Source of the DNA: Zychaea mexicana
Lineage: Eukaryota; Mucoromycota; Mucoromycetes; Mucorales; Lichtheimiaceae
NCBI RefSeq assembly: GCF_025766255.1
Contig: NW_026516671.1
Coordinates: 682,001 to 746,000 of the forward strand
Direction of reading: 5' to 3'
DNA length: 64,000 bases
The translations under genes and the position numbers were made by a program. Of this stretch, positions 11,570 to 24,456 are shown piece by piece (position 1 is the first letter of the stretch; each line of letters begins with the position of its first letter). The notes under the pieces were generated by a model. The model was not told where the DNA came from, ran no database searches, and saw nothing but the letters and a program-made list of their open reading frames with translations.

Positions 11570-13600
11570 ATGGTCAGCAGTAGCAACGCCATGGCGCTTG
11601 ACACACATTCAGGCGATTCATCCACAATTCAAAACACGGAGAAAACTTCCACAGTATCAAACAACGACAAGCAGCAACAACAACAGCCAGGTACTGCGTC
11701 TGTCGATTCTGGACCGGTACAAGCGTATGCCAAGCTTGAGGGAGAAGAATATTGTTACTACATTCGTACACTTCAGGTTACAATGGGACGACAAATGACC
11801 CGCCCCAACACTGTGGATATTCCTCTCGGTAATGCCAAATCGGTATCCAGACAACATGCACGCTTGTTCTATAACTTTGCGACACAGCGTTTTGAGATCA
11901 TGGTTTTCGGAAAGAATGGCGCATTTATCAATGAACAATTTATTGAACGTGGTGTCACTGTACCGTTAGAAAATCGGTATGTATGAAACGATAACAAAGC
12001 TCTGTTTTTTGTTCGTGTAGTCATATGAACTTTTTTTTATCGTCAATGACATTAATTCTCGGGCCTTTTTTCCCGCTAACTCATCCTATCTTTTTAAAAA
12101 GTACCAAGATACAGATAGGAGAAACGACGTTTCTGTTCTTACTTCCGCGAGTGAGCCACCCAACATCTACGTCCACTTCGTCATCAAGAGGAGGAGGTCC
12201 AGGAGCAGGTCCAGGATCAGGAAACACTGATAATACAGGATATATTTCGACGCCCCAGTTGGAAAAGTCAAACTCGGCTTCACGCTTGAATGATGTAGAA
12301 GACGATCCTTCCGTATATGCTACAAACAAGGACGTAAAGCCGCCCTATTCATACGCGCATCTGATCGCTCAAGCTATCAACTCTACCGAAGACAAACGCA
12401 TGGCACTACATGAGATATACAATTACATCACGACTCATTTTCCGTACTATCAAATGGCTCAGAATGGATGGCAGGTTCGTGTGCGTGATGAGTGTGGAGT
12501 GTAAGAGGAAGCAAAATGATGGGATCTACCTGCAACTTTTCCTCCCTGTGTGTTGGTTGCCAAGGTAACAGAATCTCACGAAGCATCCACCTTGTTAGAA
12601 CTCAATAAGGCACAATCTATCCTTGAACAAGGCATTTGTCAAAGTTCCCCGGGGAGATGCTGAACCTGGAAAGGGCGCATTTTGGACGATTGATCCTAAA
12701 GCAGATATGCAGCTCTTGACGGGCAATGTCAACAAACGTACAAACAAGCGCCCTTCTGGCTCAGCTAAAGGGTCGCCTGCAGATAATGGAAGCCCGGGGA
12801 TCGAGTCGCCGCAACGGAAACGGTCAAAGAAGGATACTTCGGATAACGAAGAGGAGGACTCAACAAGCTCAAAAGTACAGCGACTACAATCACCATCTTC
12901 ACCGTCATCAACCTCGTCTCAACCTACTGTTACTCCTGCTTCAACTTCTACCGAAAAGACACCCACCGCTACGCCTGCCACTACCACCGCCAATACTGTT
13001 ACTGCTGTATCAAACAATACCGCTTCCACTCCATCATCATCGCCATCGCAACCCGCAATTACAAACACCACCGTTACCTCGATTGCTGGTGCTGCGTCTG
13101 TTGCCACCATTACTGCTGTCAAAAAATCATCATCACCCGCGCCATCATCTTCCACATCAAACAGCACCGCTCCACTAAACACAGCAGCATCGCCCGGCTC
13201 TCAGCAAAACATTCAAGCACAGATTCAGCTGCAACTGCAAGCTACTATTCGACAACATTTACTAGATCCTATGCGATACCCTCTCCCACCATCCATTGCA
13301 CAACTCTTACCCCAAGCAATTGCACAGCTGCCTCCACACCTTGCCAACCAATTTTCAGCTACGCTTCAAACTGCCTTAAGAGCGCATAACAACTCAAACT
13401 CCAGCGGAACGAATTCATCTACACCAGCATCAACATCTTCATCAACACCGCCTACATTGGCGGCAGCAGCAGTAGCAGCCTCAGCGACTGAAAGTATGGG
13501 AACATTTCCTGCTGCAGCAACTACACCCGATGCGTCACCGCCTGCACCATCATTACAACAGCCGCAGCAGCCCACACCCTCACCATCCAAAGAATCTTAA
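11570..13600 (+). CDS. FHA-forkhead transcription factor (Fkh1/2-type)
   Basis: Three exons (11570-11976, 12102-12474, 12599-13600) give 593 residues. An FHA phosphopeptide-binding domain comes first (about residues 55-160; [24 protein letters not shown]). A forkhead winged-helix domain follows at about 215-305, starting [14 protein letters not shown] and including the recognition helix [16 protein letters not shown], which is created exactly by the exon 2/3 splice. The C-terminal 280 residues are low-complexity S/T/A/P/Q-rich sequence. This domain order is that of yeast Fkh1/Fkh2, nuclear factors that drive G2/M genes through cofactors recruited by the FHA domain; the same role here is inference. 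Intron 2 contains a perfect X-box palindrome. Confidence 0.95.
12556..12569. promoter_or_regulatory. RFX-type X-box inside forkhead intron 2
   Basis: The 14-mer GTTGCCAAGGTAAC is made of inverted half-sites GTTGCC and GTAAC and fits the consensus X-box bound by RFX factors. It lies 30 nt before the 3' splice site. Binding is untested. Confidence 0.4.
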
Positions 13601-16407
13601 CTATCTTGTTTATTCAATAACTCACCTGTAATAAAAGCTAGCTTGCTGTGGTATGGTGATGAGTATATTAGCTCCCATTTCTTCCTACCAATAGTTTGTT
13701 GTAATAAATTAAAAGATACCGCTTCTACTCAACTGCATTATATATTTATGAAAATAAACATTTACTACTACATATATTCTTGCGCATTTAGATTACAATA
13801 ACAATATTATGACAAAGTTTCCACGATGATAATGGCAGTACAGTGGTCCCCCGTTAATTTCAAAGTTCAGAATCCCTATTTTTTGTGTGAAATTAAAGGG
13901 GTATGAAAATACATATACCGTTTAATTCTGATAAGAGTCATCAGGACTGGCGTGCATGCGTTTCCGTAGAAACCCTTCGCTGCTAGTTTTTTATTTCTAC
14001 ACTGCGGTAAACCACATTATATCACAGATTATTCAAAGTCGCTGCAAATCAAATATTTGAAGTATTTCATAATCTCCTGATAACTTTTTCCTTAGGCGGT
14101 AGCAAGCTATAGGAAGGCATGGTAGCTATATACAAACGTCATAGACATCATACAGCATTAGTGCCGTAAGTCATGATCACAAACCCAAGTGGACGGTTTC
14201 AAGCAGGGCTGAGAAGAACACTTTGACGATATGATTGCCTACCTAAACGATGCTTCCTGATGAAAACGTTGGAACAATCTTGGTCTTTGTATTCAACCTG
14301 ATGCTTTTTAAGCATTTTCGATAAAGCGCGCATAATAAATAGACGCTCAAGGCATCCCTTTTTCCCTCTTTCCTGGGTCCAAAATAACCAAAGGAACCAA
14401 TGTTGTCTACACCAGACAGGGAGAAACATGGATCCGTTGGCGAAAATGTCATATAGACCCGTTCACGTGAGTTCTCCGTATAGCGCGTCGCCTCTTTCGG
14501 CAATGATTTAATCTCATTTGAGTATATGCGTAAGTACCATATCCATATCACACACTACTCATTAGTTTCTGTTGCTGCGGGATGAAATATTCCAGAGAGC
14601 AGTAGACTTTCCTTCATGTTAAAAGTCGCGCTCAGACCGTCATTGAAGTTCGGTTCCGTGGGTTCTTGGTCGGGCTCAAGCGTAACACTTTGAGAGTTTG
14701 TGGATACATTGTTCTCCCCGCCATATTGACCAAGAAGTGAGGAAAACGGTAAGTAGCTGGAAGTCCTTCCTCATCGTCATATCGTCATAATGGCTATATA
14801 CACTTATAAGCTTACATTATATTTACTGTAGAACAGTTCTGTTACAGTATGTTTGCAATTTGTCAGTACATATCTGCTGCAGGAATGAATGCTGGGCTCA
14901 AAAGGCCGAGACAATGCATCCATACTAGCGCTAAAGGCCGGTATATGTCGATAGATTCAAACATGTCTCTACGCAAGCATGCGATGGGTTCTATGCGATG
15001 CGTTTCGAAACGCGTGAACGCAATTTCTTTATTATAGATGTTGCAGGTTGCGATCTATAAGAAAGAGCGAGAAATCAAAAGGATATATATCGTTATCTAG
15101 ACAGCACAGTTTAAACCAGGAATCGCGTAGAAGCAATTAAACCGAGAGAGCCTTTTGCCAAGCTTGTTGACTTTAAAAAGTTTGATATAGAAGTTTGTAC
15201 GCTGTTCTTTGCAACAAAGACGTGGGTTGGACCAAGGATGACTAGATTAACAATAATCATATGGAGCATACTTTGTCGACCAAAAATTTCGCCCAATTAA
15301 TTGGCATAAAATGAACCTTACTGTGCAGTAGAATAAATAAGTGCCAGGAAGAATCAAGTATACAGATTAACCGCAGCCTTTAAGATCGTAATTTACTTGG
15401 GTTCTAAGCTACGAAACGTTTGTTTCAACAAGCTGTTGCTATCTTTGAGATTAAACTCTTGTGGTCGATATGAAAGAGCAACAGGTTTGTTGACGACAAT
15501 AAATCCCGAGAGTGTTGCTAAATGAGATGTATTGCTGCATGTTTCCAGTTCAGTTTCTTTTCTAGCAAACCGTATGGATATTAGCTAAACGAGTTACCGC
15601 TGAAGTTACTTGGCATTGTTGTAAGGATACAGGAGTCAATAGCAAGGAGGTGTTTAGTTTAAAATGCTGAATCCTGTCAACTGAATAACAAATTTATGTC
15701 GCCATATTTAACACTTCAATTATTAACTTAACAGTTAATATATATGTATGGCTGTAGGGCATTCTGTGAATGTTGTAGTGTACGTCGTGGACTAATTTTA
15801 AGAGTGAAGCTATTATCATGTTGACATACAATAGCTTGGATATCTGCTTGCTTCCGCACTGGTTTCTCCTCCTCGCCAGTATACGATTTACATTCCATAA
15901 ACACTGCAGCAATAGTAAGCTGACTAACGCAGTATCTTCGTTAAAAAACATCGTAAAATAATCTAAGACGCTCCTACCTACTAATCCACCGAGTATTCGC
16001 CTACGAATTACTCATGCTATTTGTTCGGTGCCCAAGTACCGCTGTAATAAGATATGCATATGCATACACGTCTCTATTCTATATCACATTTTAATAACTT
16101 TACATTGAAAACAAATATACCCTCCCGAATGATTATATCCTCCCAATAATAAACCGTCTCTTGAATTTATCTTTAGTTATGCGACAACTTTTGTTTTTGT
16201 ACATTAGCATAGAAGAGAAAGCTGGAGAGCTACACATCAAGCCAACCCATGTTTTTCTATACATACTAGGTCGTTAAGGATTTATGCTTTCGATTAATGA
16301 TAAGGCTGTCAAGCAACTATTTAAGCTCAGATTTGTATTAACACACACACACACACGTTCCCACTTCGTCTTTTTTTTTAGCCATTACAGAACCATCATA
16401 GCACAAA
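13601..16407. other. Gene-poor 2.8-kb interval
   Basis: No supported gene. It contains the pogo-like terminal repeat remnant at 13841-13901 and a (CA)n run at 16341-16356 just upstream of the Sad1 gene. Other open frames lack recognisable domains. Confidence 0.5.
13841..13901. repeat. Tc1/mariner-pogo-like terminal repeat remnant
   Basis: Right after a TA dinucleotide the sequence reads CAGTGGTCCCCCGTTAATTT, which resembles the ends of pogo/Tigger-type elements (CAGT..., CCCCGTTAA). A nearly perfect inverted copy of its core, TGAAATTAAAGGGG, sits at 13888-13901 and matches CCCCGTTAATTTCA at 13 of 14 positions. No transposase or opposite end was found nearby, so this is probably a solo end or a very short internal-deletion derivative. 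Confidence 0.45.
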
Positions 16408-18643
16408 ATGGAGCCCCAGGCGAAAAAACAACGTCTCGACACAACAGCGAGTAATGACACCTCTAATACTTCCTTGTCAAAAGTCGAGGGCTCTGGCGAT
16501 CTCTATTTGGACACAATCAATCGCCACATGCTCGACTTCGACTTTGAAAAAGTATGCTCAGTATCGTTGTCCCATTTGAACGTGTACGCGTGCCTTGTAT
16601 GTGGCAAATACTACCAAGGTAAATCTAAAAAAGTGACTAGAAGATCATCCTGGAAGAGTTTGTTTACGATCCGATAACTCATGGTGCCTGTGCACAACTT
16701 TAAGGTCGTGGAAGATCATCCCACGCGTACTTTCATAGCATTCACAAGGATCACCACGTCTTCATTAACCTACACACTCTCAAGGTTTGTTGTTCGATAT
16801 AAATATGTGATAATAAAAATGTATAATAACATCAATGAATCATCGTTATAGGTTTATATTCTTCCCGATGGTTATGAAGTCCAGGATCCTTCTTTAGATG
16901 ATATCAAAGTAATATACTTTTATTTAGGGATAGAAAGCGAAACGACAAGTGAAGTATACTAAATTTTGCATCAACCACAGTACGTCCTCAATCCAATTTT
17001 AACGAAAGAACAAGTAAAGCGTTTGGACACGAACTTAAAAGCTTCCTATGATTTGAACAATAAAAAATATCTGCCAGGTAAGAATAATTTCACGAGTGCG
17101 TACTGAAATGATTCTATATCAACACTAAACATTAATAAACCCGTTCTAGGATTTGTCGGGTTGAATAATGTCAAAGCGAACGATTACGTGAACGTTGTGG
17201 TTCAAACGCTGATACATATACCACCATTGCGTGATTATTTCATTCTCCAAGATTTTGAAAGTCAAGGTAAATCACAGCTTGTCACCCGTTTTGGTGCTCT
17301 CGTACGAAAAATGTGGAATCCAAAGGCATTCAAAGGTCAAGTCAGTCCACATGAATTGTTGCAGGTAAACAAAGGCGGCATCCCAGCAATGACAGTCATC
17401 TACTATTTTAAAAAAGTGTGAGTTAATAACCAATTGGATATTTTGGTTTTAGGAAATCTCGAGCGCAAGTCAAAAACGTTTTCGGTTGACAGAACAGAGC
17501 AATGCTATCGATTTTCTGTCATGGTTCCTGAATACATTGCATAAAGATCTTGGTGGTACAAAGAAGCAAAACAGCAGTGAGTACTAGATAACGCATCTAC
17601 AAAGTTCTCCTCCTCTTTGTGATTGCATCAAATGATTGACAATTACATCCAAACATACTCTAGGTGTGATTTACCGCATATTCCAGGGAGAGGTACAAGT
17701 TGAGTCACAAGATGTAGGACCAGGCGAACCACCATTAGAAGAAAGAGGCATTGCAGTTTTCGATGGGGATCGAGGTAAGTGTAGTAAAAGAAGAACACCT
17801 TTAGTTCGAAATTTAATCATGATACAACTGTCGCATTCCAGAAATCAAGTCGAGCAAAGTACCCTTTTTGTTTCTGGCATTGGATTTACCACCTGCACCT
17901 TTGTACCAAGACGAGGCTGAAAAGGACATCATTCCTCAGGTGCCACTGACTACAATCCTTGCAAAGTACGATGGACGACATATCCAGGTATAAAAATTAG
18001 TAAAAAAGTGATAATACTCTTGATTATCCGTCCATCTAACCGCTGAAGCTTGATCTTTAACAGGAAACTGCGAATCAAAAGAAACGTTACCACATCACTC
18101 GTCTTCCACAATATCTGATTCTCCACATCAAGCGTTTCAACAAGAACAATTGGACCCTTGAAAAGAATCCTACCATTGTAAACTTCCCTATTCAAAACGT
18201 CGATATGAGCAGTTGTGAGTTACATGTGTACATGTCATTGCTTTTCCTTTGTTCTCTGTGCTAACCCTTTTCCTGTTGAAATTCTCACCTAAAACAGTTA
18301 CAAGCGATCCTAATGTGGAAACCTTGGGAGCACACTATGATCTTTTGGCAAACATTTGCCATGAAGGCAAACCTGGTGCGGGAGAGGGAATTTACAAAGT
18401 ACATGTCCGGCATCGTGGAACTGGACAGTGGTATCAGATTCAGGACTTGATTGTAGAAGAGATTATCCCGCAAATGATTTTCCTTTCTGAAAGCTATATC
18501 CAGGTAAGAGATAATATCTATTTCTTTTGATGCTCTTGAAGAAAACGATCACAATGTAGATACTAATTACGCAAACTTGTGATTTTTTTAAGATTTGGGA
18601 ACGTAAGCACCCTGCTAACGAGGAAAAAGAACAACAAAAATAA
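16408..18643 (+). CDS. SAD1: U4/U6.U5 tri-snRNP protein Sad1/USP39 (inactive ubiquitin protease fold)
   Basis: Eleven exons: 16408-16618, 16705-16784, 16852-16908, 16981-17077, 17150-17364, 17453-17576, 17664-17774, 17842-17987, 18064-18214, 18298-18503 and 18593-18643, for 482 residues. An N-terminal UBP-type zinc finger (C50, C62, C65, then RGRSSHAYFHS) is followed by a USP domain from about residue 149. The box that holds the catalytic Cys in active enzymes reads GLNNVKANDY, so D160 replaces Cys. The C-terminal box VHVRHRGTGQWYQI also lacks the usual catalytic His context. This is the signature of USP39/Sad1, a non-catalytic splicing factor needed for tri-snRNP integrity. Length and end (IIPQMIFLSESYIQIWER) fit the family, so it looks complete. 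Confidence 0.96.
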
Positions 18644-19374
18644 AAAAACAGCAAGTAATCATGAGGAAGTTATTTTGGGATAAATGATTTGATTACTACT
18701 GGGAATCCAAGTGAGTTTCGTATATGAATTATGGAATATACCCTTTTTGCCCTTCTGATGTCAAGCTGCTGTTGACGAGGGATGTCTGGTTCAGCGGTCA
18801 TTTTGACATGTCCATGATGACAATCCTCTCGCCTATTCGTCGGTTGGTCATCATTTCGAAATATGACGTAATGAGTCAATTACACAAGGATTTTGCACCG
18901 TAAGTCTATGAAAAGATATGTCGATACACTTCAATCTCTATATGTAGATGATTAAACCTTGATCCTTTTACTTCTGTGGCCTTTAAAATATTCATCTGAA
19001 AGTCAAATTGTCCGAACGCTAGAGTCACCCGCAATTTTGTTGGTTGCTTCTACACATTCTATATACGTATAACAAGGTTCCGCATTTTACACCGACCGAA
19101 ATGAAAAAGATCCAAGTGCGGGGAGAAATGCAAAAGGTAACACCATCCCAATTGGTAGCGACAAAGGGGCCTCCGCTTTTGGCGAAGAGCTGCAAAGGAT
19201 TACACAGAACACTGACGATCATGCCTCAAAGCGGAATAGCGGAGCACGTGCCCCCTGCTTTGGGACAAGGTGTGTTTTGCATGCGAATAGTGTTTATTAG
19301 TGCAGTGGGTGAGCGTTGGTAGGTAGTGTGAGTCGGTAAAACAAAAGCTATAACAAGAGTATGAAATGGTGGTA
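18644..19374. other. Intergenic between converging genes
   Basis: Lies between the 3' ends of the Sad1 gene and the minus-strand Zn2Cys6 gene. Short frames around 18870-19320 can be partly chained by splicing (from an ATG at about 18870), but no chain closes convincingly and no domain appears. I leave it unannotated. Confidence 0.4.
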
Positions 19375-21386
19375 TTATGAAGCGGCGGCTGAAAACATAT
19401 GCAGATCTGCATCGTTGCTGTTTGCAGCCGCGGTTGAAATGTCAATAATCTGGCCGGCATCCGGATAAATGTAATCGCTACGAATTGCGCTAAATGTGGC
19501 CTTGATCCCTAGAATGAAGCTGGTGTTTTTGTACATGTGGTAGATGTTTGAGCGGCGGATGATGGTGTACAGTTGGTGGAGGAGCTGGTATCCTTTTTGT
19601 CTGACTTCAGGAATTTCTGATCCAAGGAGGTAGCGGTGGACGTGTGATGCCACGAGCAATGTTTTGAGCGAAGGGTAGCAGTAACAATCAAAAAAGTCCG
19701 GGTCGTCCGCCCAGCGGTCCATGACATCGACCATCAGTTTGCCGTGTTCCATACAGCGAATGAACGGCAGCTGCACAACGTCCCCGGCCTTTGGTAAGAA
19801 GATTTGGTATAAGAGGAGCCATGTGCCGTGCCACTCGACTAAGAAATGGTAACGCAAGCGGCGCATCCAGACTTCGACCAGCGAGCGATGACAGATGGGA
19901 TGGGTGCGGCTGTGCTGGTCGGGCTGGCCACAGAAGCATTCGTAGCCTTCGCACGACTCAATGGCGATCTTGCTGAGCTCCTCTTCGCTTGTAATCCATG
20001 AGGGCAGTTCGCGGTACAACTCCCACATTTCGTCCTCGAGGGCCTTGACTTGTGCACCGTCCACACTCGGAGCTTCAACCTCGTAACACGTCTTCCAAAT
20101 CTGCCGGATATTCTCAGCCAAGCGACAGCGATAGTAAATGTACTCCTCCTTGAGCTTGTCGACAACCTGGAGCGACTGGTCGGACGGACGTTGCTTGTGG
20201 ACGTGCATGTATGGAGCGCACAGCACGTGGTCTTGCATCTGCATGTTGTGGAAAGCACAATCCGCGGTGTGGATAGCCCAGAACAGATGTCGCAATAAAT
20301 TTTGCTGCCATACAGACATGTTACCATAGTGGGCATGGAGCATGTCGATCATGATCGACATGTATTGTCGTGACATGCCGCTCTGCTGTAAATATCCGTT
20401 TTCTGCCTCGTAAAGCATCATGTTGAACGTGGCATGCAGCGTCATGATGTCGATGCCGTTGGCCACGCGAGCGTCGCGCAGTTGTTTGGTGTGGAAATAG
20501 AATGCATTCGACAGCACTTGATGGTTGTCGACCTTCATGGCGTGCAAATTGACACAGTGCGAGAGCATGAGCGTCATTACCGAGCTGAGAAGTAGATCGT
20601 ACTCGCCGTTCCTCTCGAAATGCGGCGAGATGAAATCTGGGAGAGCCGAAAAGGAGTAGCAGTCGTTGTACAGCGCAATCATCATTTCAACTTCTTCGAC
20701 AGAGACCATGGCGCGCGCAATGTCAATTGAAAAATGGTCGGTATCTTCGAGCATGCGCGGGAAGGGTGGGATCGTTTCACTGGGAAGTGTGCCCATCAGA
20801 TTGATAATGAAGCCGTTGCGGCCGAATGCATTCTTGAACACCTTGTCTTGGACCCGCCATTCCGGCTGGCCAGGTACGGACACGTTGACGAGCCAGCTCG
20901 CCGTATAGCGTCGCATGTAATTGTACATATCGGCCTCAAGACGGATGTTACGTGCCAAGTGACGCTTGGTGCTTGCCATCACCACCTGCGACTCCCAGTC
21001 TTTGACAGCGTTCTGTTCCACATAGTTTTTCAGGAGGTTGAATTTACCTCGAGTTTCGTATAGCAGCCGTTCCAGGATAGCTGCTTGTTCCTCTGGAGAT
21101 AAGTTGCTGTACGGGAACTCTTTGGCATACAAGCACTTGCGGTTGTTTTCCAAACAGTTGCGGCACGGGTTGCCTTTGTCACATTGCTTTCGCGATGAGC
21201 GACAGCTATTTTGTTTTTTGTTTTTTTGAATCGTAATATTAATACCAGCGGCAGCGGACTTGACAAGATTCTTCTTTGGTCATTCAAAAGAAGCCTCTCC
21301 CTCTCCCGTAAAACAAAACAAGAGTTTTACTTGATGCAGGTCTCGACTTGACGACGACGTTTGCTCGGTGGTGGTTTACTGGCCAT
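19375..21386 (-). CDS. Zn2Cys6 fungal-type transcription factor
   Basis: Two exons, 21386-21331 and 21205-19375, give 628 residues. The zinc cluster sits at the N-terminus and is split by the intron: C17-X2-C20-X6-C27-X5-C33-X2-C36-X6-C43, preceded by the basic run SKRRR. The long remainder is mostly helical and rich in H, M, Y and L (for example the region ALYNDCYSFSALPDFI), as expected for the fungal-specific regulatory domain of large Gal4-type activators. The nucleus is the expected site of action. It is transcribed divergently from a second Zn2Cys6 gene starting at 21620. The upstream ATG is required because the first two cluster cysteines lie in exon 1. Target pathway unknown. Confidence 0.9.
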
Positions 21387-21619
21387 TAATAAAAACGAAT
21401 AAAGAAAAGCAGCAGAAGAAAGTGTGAAAGAGAGAAAAGAAAGGGATCTTTTTTGCTCGGGGCAACTGTTCCAGTATAAGGTTGTGTGCGTGGTTTGTAC
21501 TACCTTAATAGAAACCTGCAGCAGAGCAATTTTCCATAGTATTCCGCTCCATCACCCCCCCTATTATTACACCCTATTACAGAGTAGAAAAAACCTGCTC
21601 TACAGTATTCAACTCTCTT
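21387..21619. promoter_or_regulatory. Bidirectional promoter between two Zn2Cys6 genes
   Basis: The 233 bases between two divergent start codons must hold both 5' leaders and core promoters. The sequence is purine-rich on the left and pyrimidine-rich on the right. I see no clear TATA box or inverted CGG site in it. Confidence 0.5.
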
Positions 21620-23935
21620 ATGCCACCGAAGCGAGCCTGGCGAGAGACAGACGAGGAGACCGCTGCCGTCCGATCCAGTCGTGAATCCAAGAAATGCAAC
21701 GAGTAGTGGTTAATTGCTCCTTCTTTCACCTTTTCTTGCATAGGAATCCCACTGATTTTGAGTTGATGTTTTTTTTTTTTTGCAGATGCCGTCGTCGCCA
21801 TGTAAAGTGTGACGAACAGCGGCCCAAGTGTAGTAACTGCGTAAAGTCAAACGCCGAATGCAGTTATTCTCACAGCGGAATGCGATATGATCACATTTCC
21901 GCTGGACAACGACGAGATGATATGTACACGGAAATCGATGATATCTCCAAACGTGTAGAAAGTTTACTTTCGACTGTTCAGAATCAGGTACGTCCCCACG
22001 CTATGTATCCCGGGTAATACACATTAGCACAATCGCTACTTATAAGTATTGTAGATGGATCTGTGTTTCTAATTAAAATGATGTGTGGCGCGATACACAC
22101 ACAAACAGAAACTAAAAGCGTTTTCTTCTCAGCCAACACATGACGACGTTGCACGGCTGGCGATTGATTATGGCTGGCAAGTGTTCTTGACATCTGACGG
22201 TCAAAAACGTATCTTGACCAATATTGAGACCACGGCGCAACTTGCTGCACTCGTTCCACGAGCACTCAACGATGTCTATGGTGACAATAACAATAACAGC
22301 AGCAGTAGCCACGCAACAATTACAAGCACTTCTTCTCCAGCTTCATCACACGACTCACTTGATTCTCAGGTGGTACGCTTGCCAGTTCGAATGTCGCTGA
22401 ATCAATACTTGCAACCGTACGATAATACGGGAGCCACTCCTACGACCGATTGCCCATCCATGTTCGCGTTTGTCATGTCACCTTCCTTAATTAGGCGTAT
22501 GTCCGGCTATCCAGACCTGTCAGTGTCAGTTACCGGGGACCTGTACTGCTGCCCACATAATACGCAAGGGTATTTCCCACCACTGCCGCCATCCGGATCT
22601 CTATCGACAGCCGTGCCTACACATGTGTTGGCACAACGGACACGGTTCAGCGACTGCAGTCTATCAAACGTGTTTTGGAATCTTATCAAGACCGCACAAT
22701 TAATTGATCACGGCAACTTTAGTCAGGCGTACGTCAATACTGGCATCACCATTACGAAAGCATTCAATCTACGGCTCCACCGTTCGTCCACAACCACACA
22801 CCATGAACAGCAAGGTCGAATGATTGATGCCGAAGTCGTTAAGCGGATATTCTGGGCCGTATGGTTGCTCGATACTCAGATGCCCTTGTTGCACGAACGA
22901 CAGTCATCCATTCAACTGCAGGATATACAGATAGACCCACCGGTAGTATGTCAAGGCATGGCGGATGATGCCGACATAGCCTATACAGACTGTCTAAGAT
23001 GGCTTATCGAAGCACGAAGACTACGGATCAAGATCGAGCACAACCTGACGAGTATGAACCACGAAAAAGACGAACACAAAGTGCTGAACATTGTGACACA
23101 GCAAATACGGCAGCTCCGGCGATTCTATGAGCACCTGGATACCAAATACAAGCTTGAAACGATGATGATGATGGTGACAATCCACACGGAACAATGGCAA
23201 CGACGGACCATGTTTATGGTATTACTTGAACATGCTATGAATTGGCTTGTACTATTTGATCGGTTCTTGCCTGCTTTGCCTGACCCAACCATGACAGCTG
23301 GAACCAAGTTCCCTGACAATTTGACGGTCAGTATGTGTCGTCAAGCAGCAGATGTAATGACTGTGGTATTTGAGAAATGGATTTGGGATGGATACGACTG
23401 TCAGTTTCGACTTTATCTAAACCATTTCTGTAACACGATATCCATGCACAAGGTAATCCTTTTTCTTTATTTTCGTACGAAACGGATGTTTGAGCTCATT
23501 ATTCAAAGTATGTATTCAAAGTATGTGTGTCGATGTCCCGGTGTCAGCACCGTGCACAAGTGGAAAGCCTACGCATCACTCCAGTTTCTGCGTGATCTGA
23601 CGCGAAAAACACCCGAAATTGTCCAGTCGTTTCTTGGACAGCGAATACTTGAAGATGTCACGTTTGCTTTGCAGGACTTGAGCGAGGTCACTGAAAACGG
23701 CTGGAATCCACTGGAACAAACGGATCTGCTGAGAGATATGACTCATTATTTTTCAGGATGGACGCCATCGTGCGATCCAATTGCGACCGATGAAAACACA
23801 AGTTTGTTGGGCAAAGAATCGTCTACCATGTTTGCCATTATCGAGATGCGTAAATCTGCTGCCGCTTTCTCTACCATGATGCAGCAACAGCAACAACTCC
23901 CGGTACAACAACAGCAAGAGCAATTGATGTTGTAG
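21620..23935 (+). CDS. Zn2Cys6 fungal-type transcription factor
   Basis: Three exons (21620-21702, 21786-21987, 22133-23935) give 695 residues. The zinc cluster again crosses an intron: C26-X2-C29-X6-C36-X6-C43-X2-C46-X6-C53, with the basic helix CRRRHVKCDEQRPKC. After a short linker and coiled segment (about residues 75-95), residues about 150-600 match the fungal transcription factor regulatory domain in character, including DAEVVKRIFWAVWLLDTQMP, the typical 'W..ylDr' region. The C-terminus ends in a glutamine-rich tail. The AATCAG/GTACGT and TTCTCAG/CCA junctions keep frame. It is head-to-head with a second Zn2Cys6 gene but not closely similar to it, so it is not an obvious recent duplicate. 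Target genes unknown. Confidence 0.9.
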
Positions 23936-24456
23936 ACTTGTACATATCAGCGTCTTTGTGCGAGATACAAGGTGATTGTCGTCATTGTAAAAAGTTCAAA
24001 ACCGTTTTGTCACAGCATTCGCCGTCGTCTTCGTAAGAGCCAGCGTCGTCGTCTTAGCCTACTCTTTACTGTAAACGCTTTGCGCAACCGTCTTTGGCGC
24101 AGCAGCGATCGATCGTTATGGAGTCGCAAATCGCTCATTCGCTGTATCAGCGAGTTGTTAACTACTGCGGTTTATTGTATACCGTTTTCAATAATTAATT
24201 TTTTCTTTAAAATTTCAATTCTATTTGAGCTATATTTACCATTGTCCATCGTAAACTGTAGTTTGGTATCAAATCAGAGCAGTTGTCATTTTGCCAGTTA
24301 AAAGAAGTAACAAAAGAGATCTTGGAGAAAGAAAGCCAGCATTACATTTCCGAACACGGTATGCGTGGCCTAAATTTCCGACACATAGGAAGCGGTTTCG
24401 TTATTCACGCTTCGCAACTGTACCTTTGTTGTTTTGTCAATTGCTCACCTACAACA
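23936..24456. other. Intergenic before the MULE relic
   Basis: No gene is supported. If the MULE relic is a complete element, its left terminal inverted repeat should lie here. I could not identify a repeat matching the right flank by eye. Confidence 0.4.

Noticed and set aside
12726..13178. 150-codon plus-strand frame inside the forkhead gene
   Set aside because: Lies in another frame of the low-complexity C-terminal exon, with composition typical of a shadow frame.
18869..19322. Possible small multi-exon plus-strand gene starting MSQLHKDFA
   Set aside because: No chain of splice sites closes in frame and no domain was recognised.
23449..23525. Possible intron in the third exon of the plus-strand Zn2Cys6 gene (AAG/GTAATCC)
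   Set aside because: The frame reads through without a stop and no acceptor gives a better match, so I kept the exon whole.
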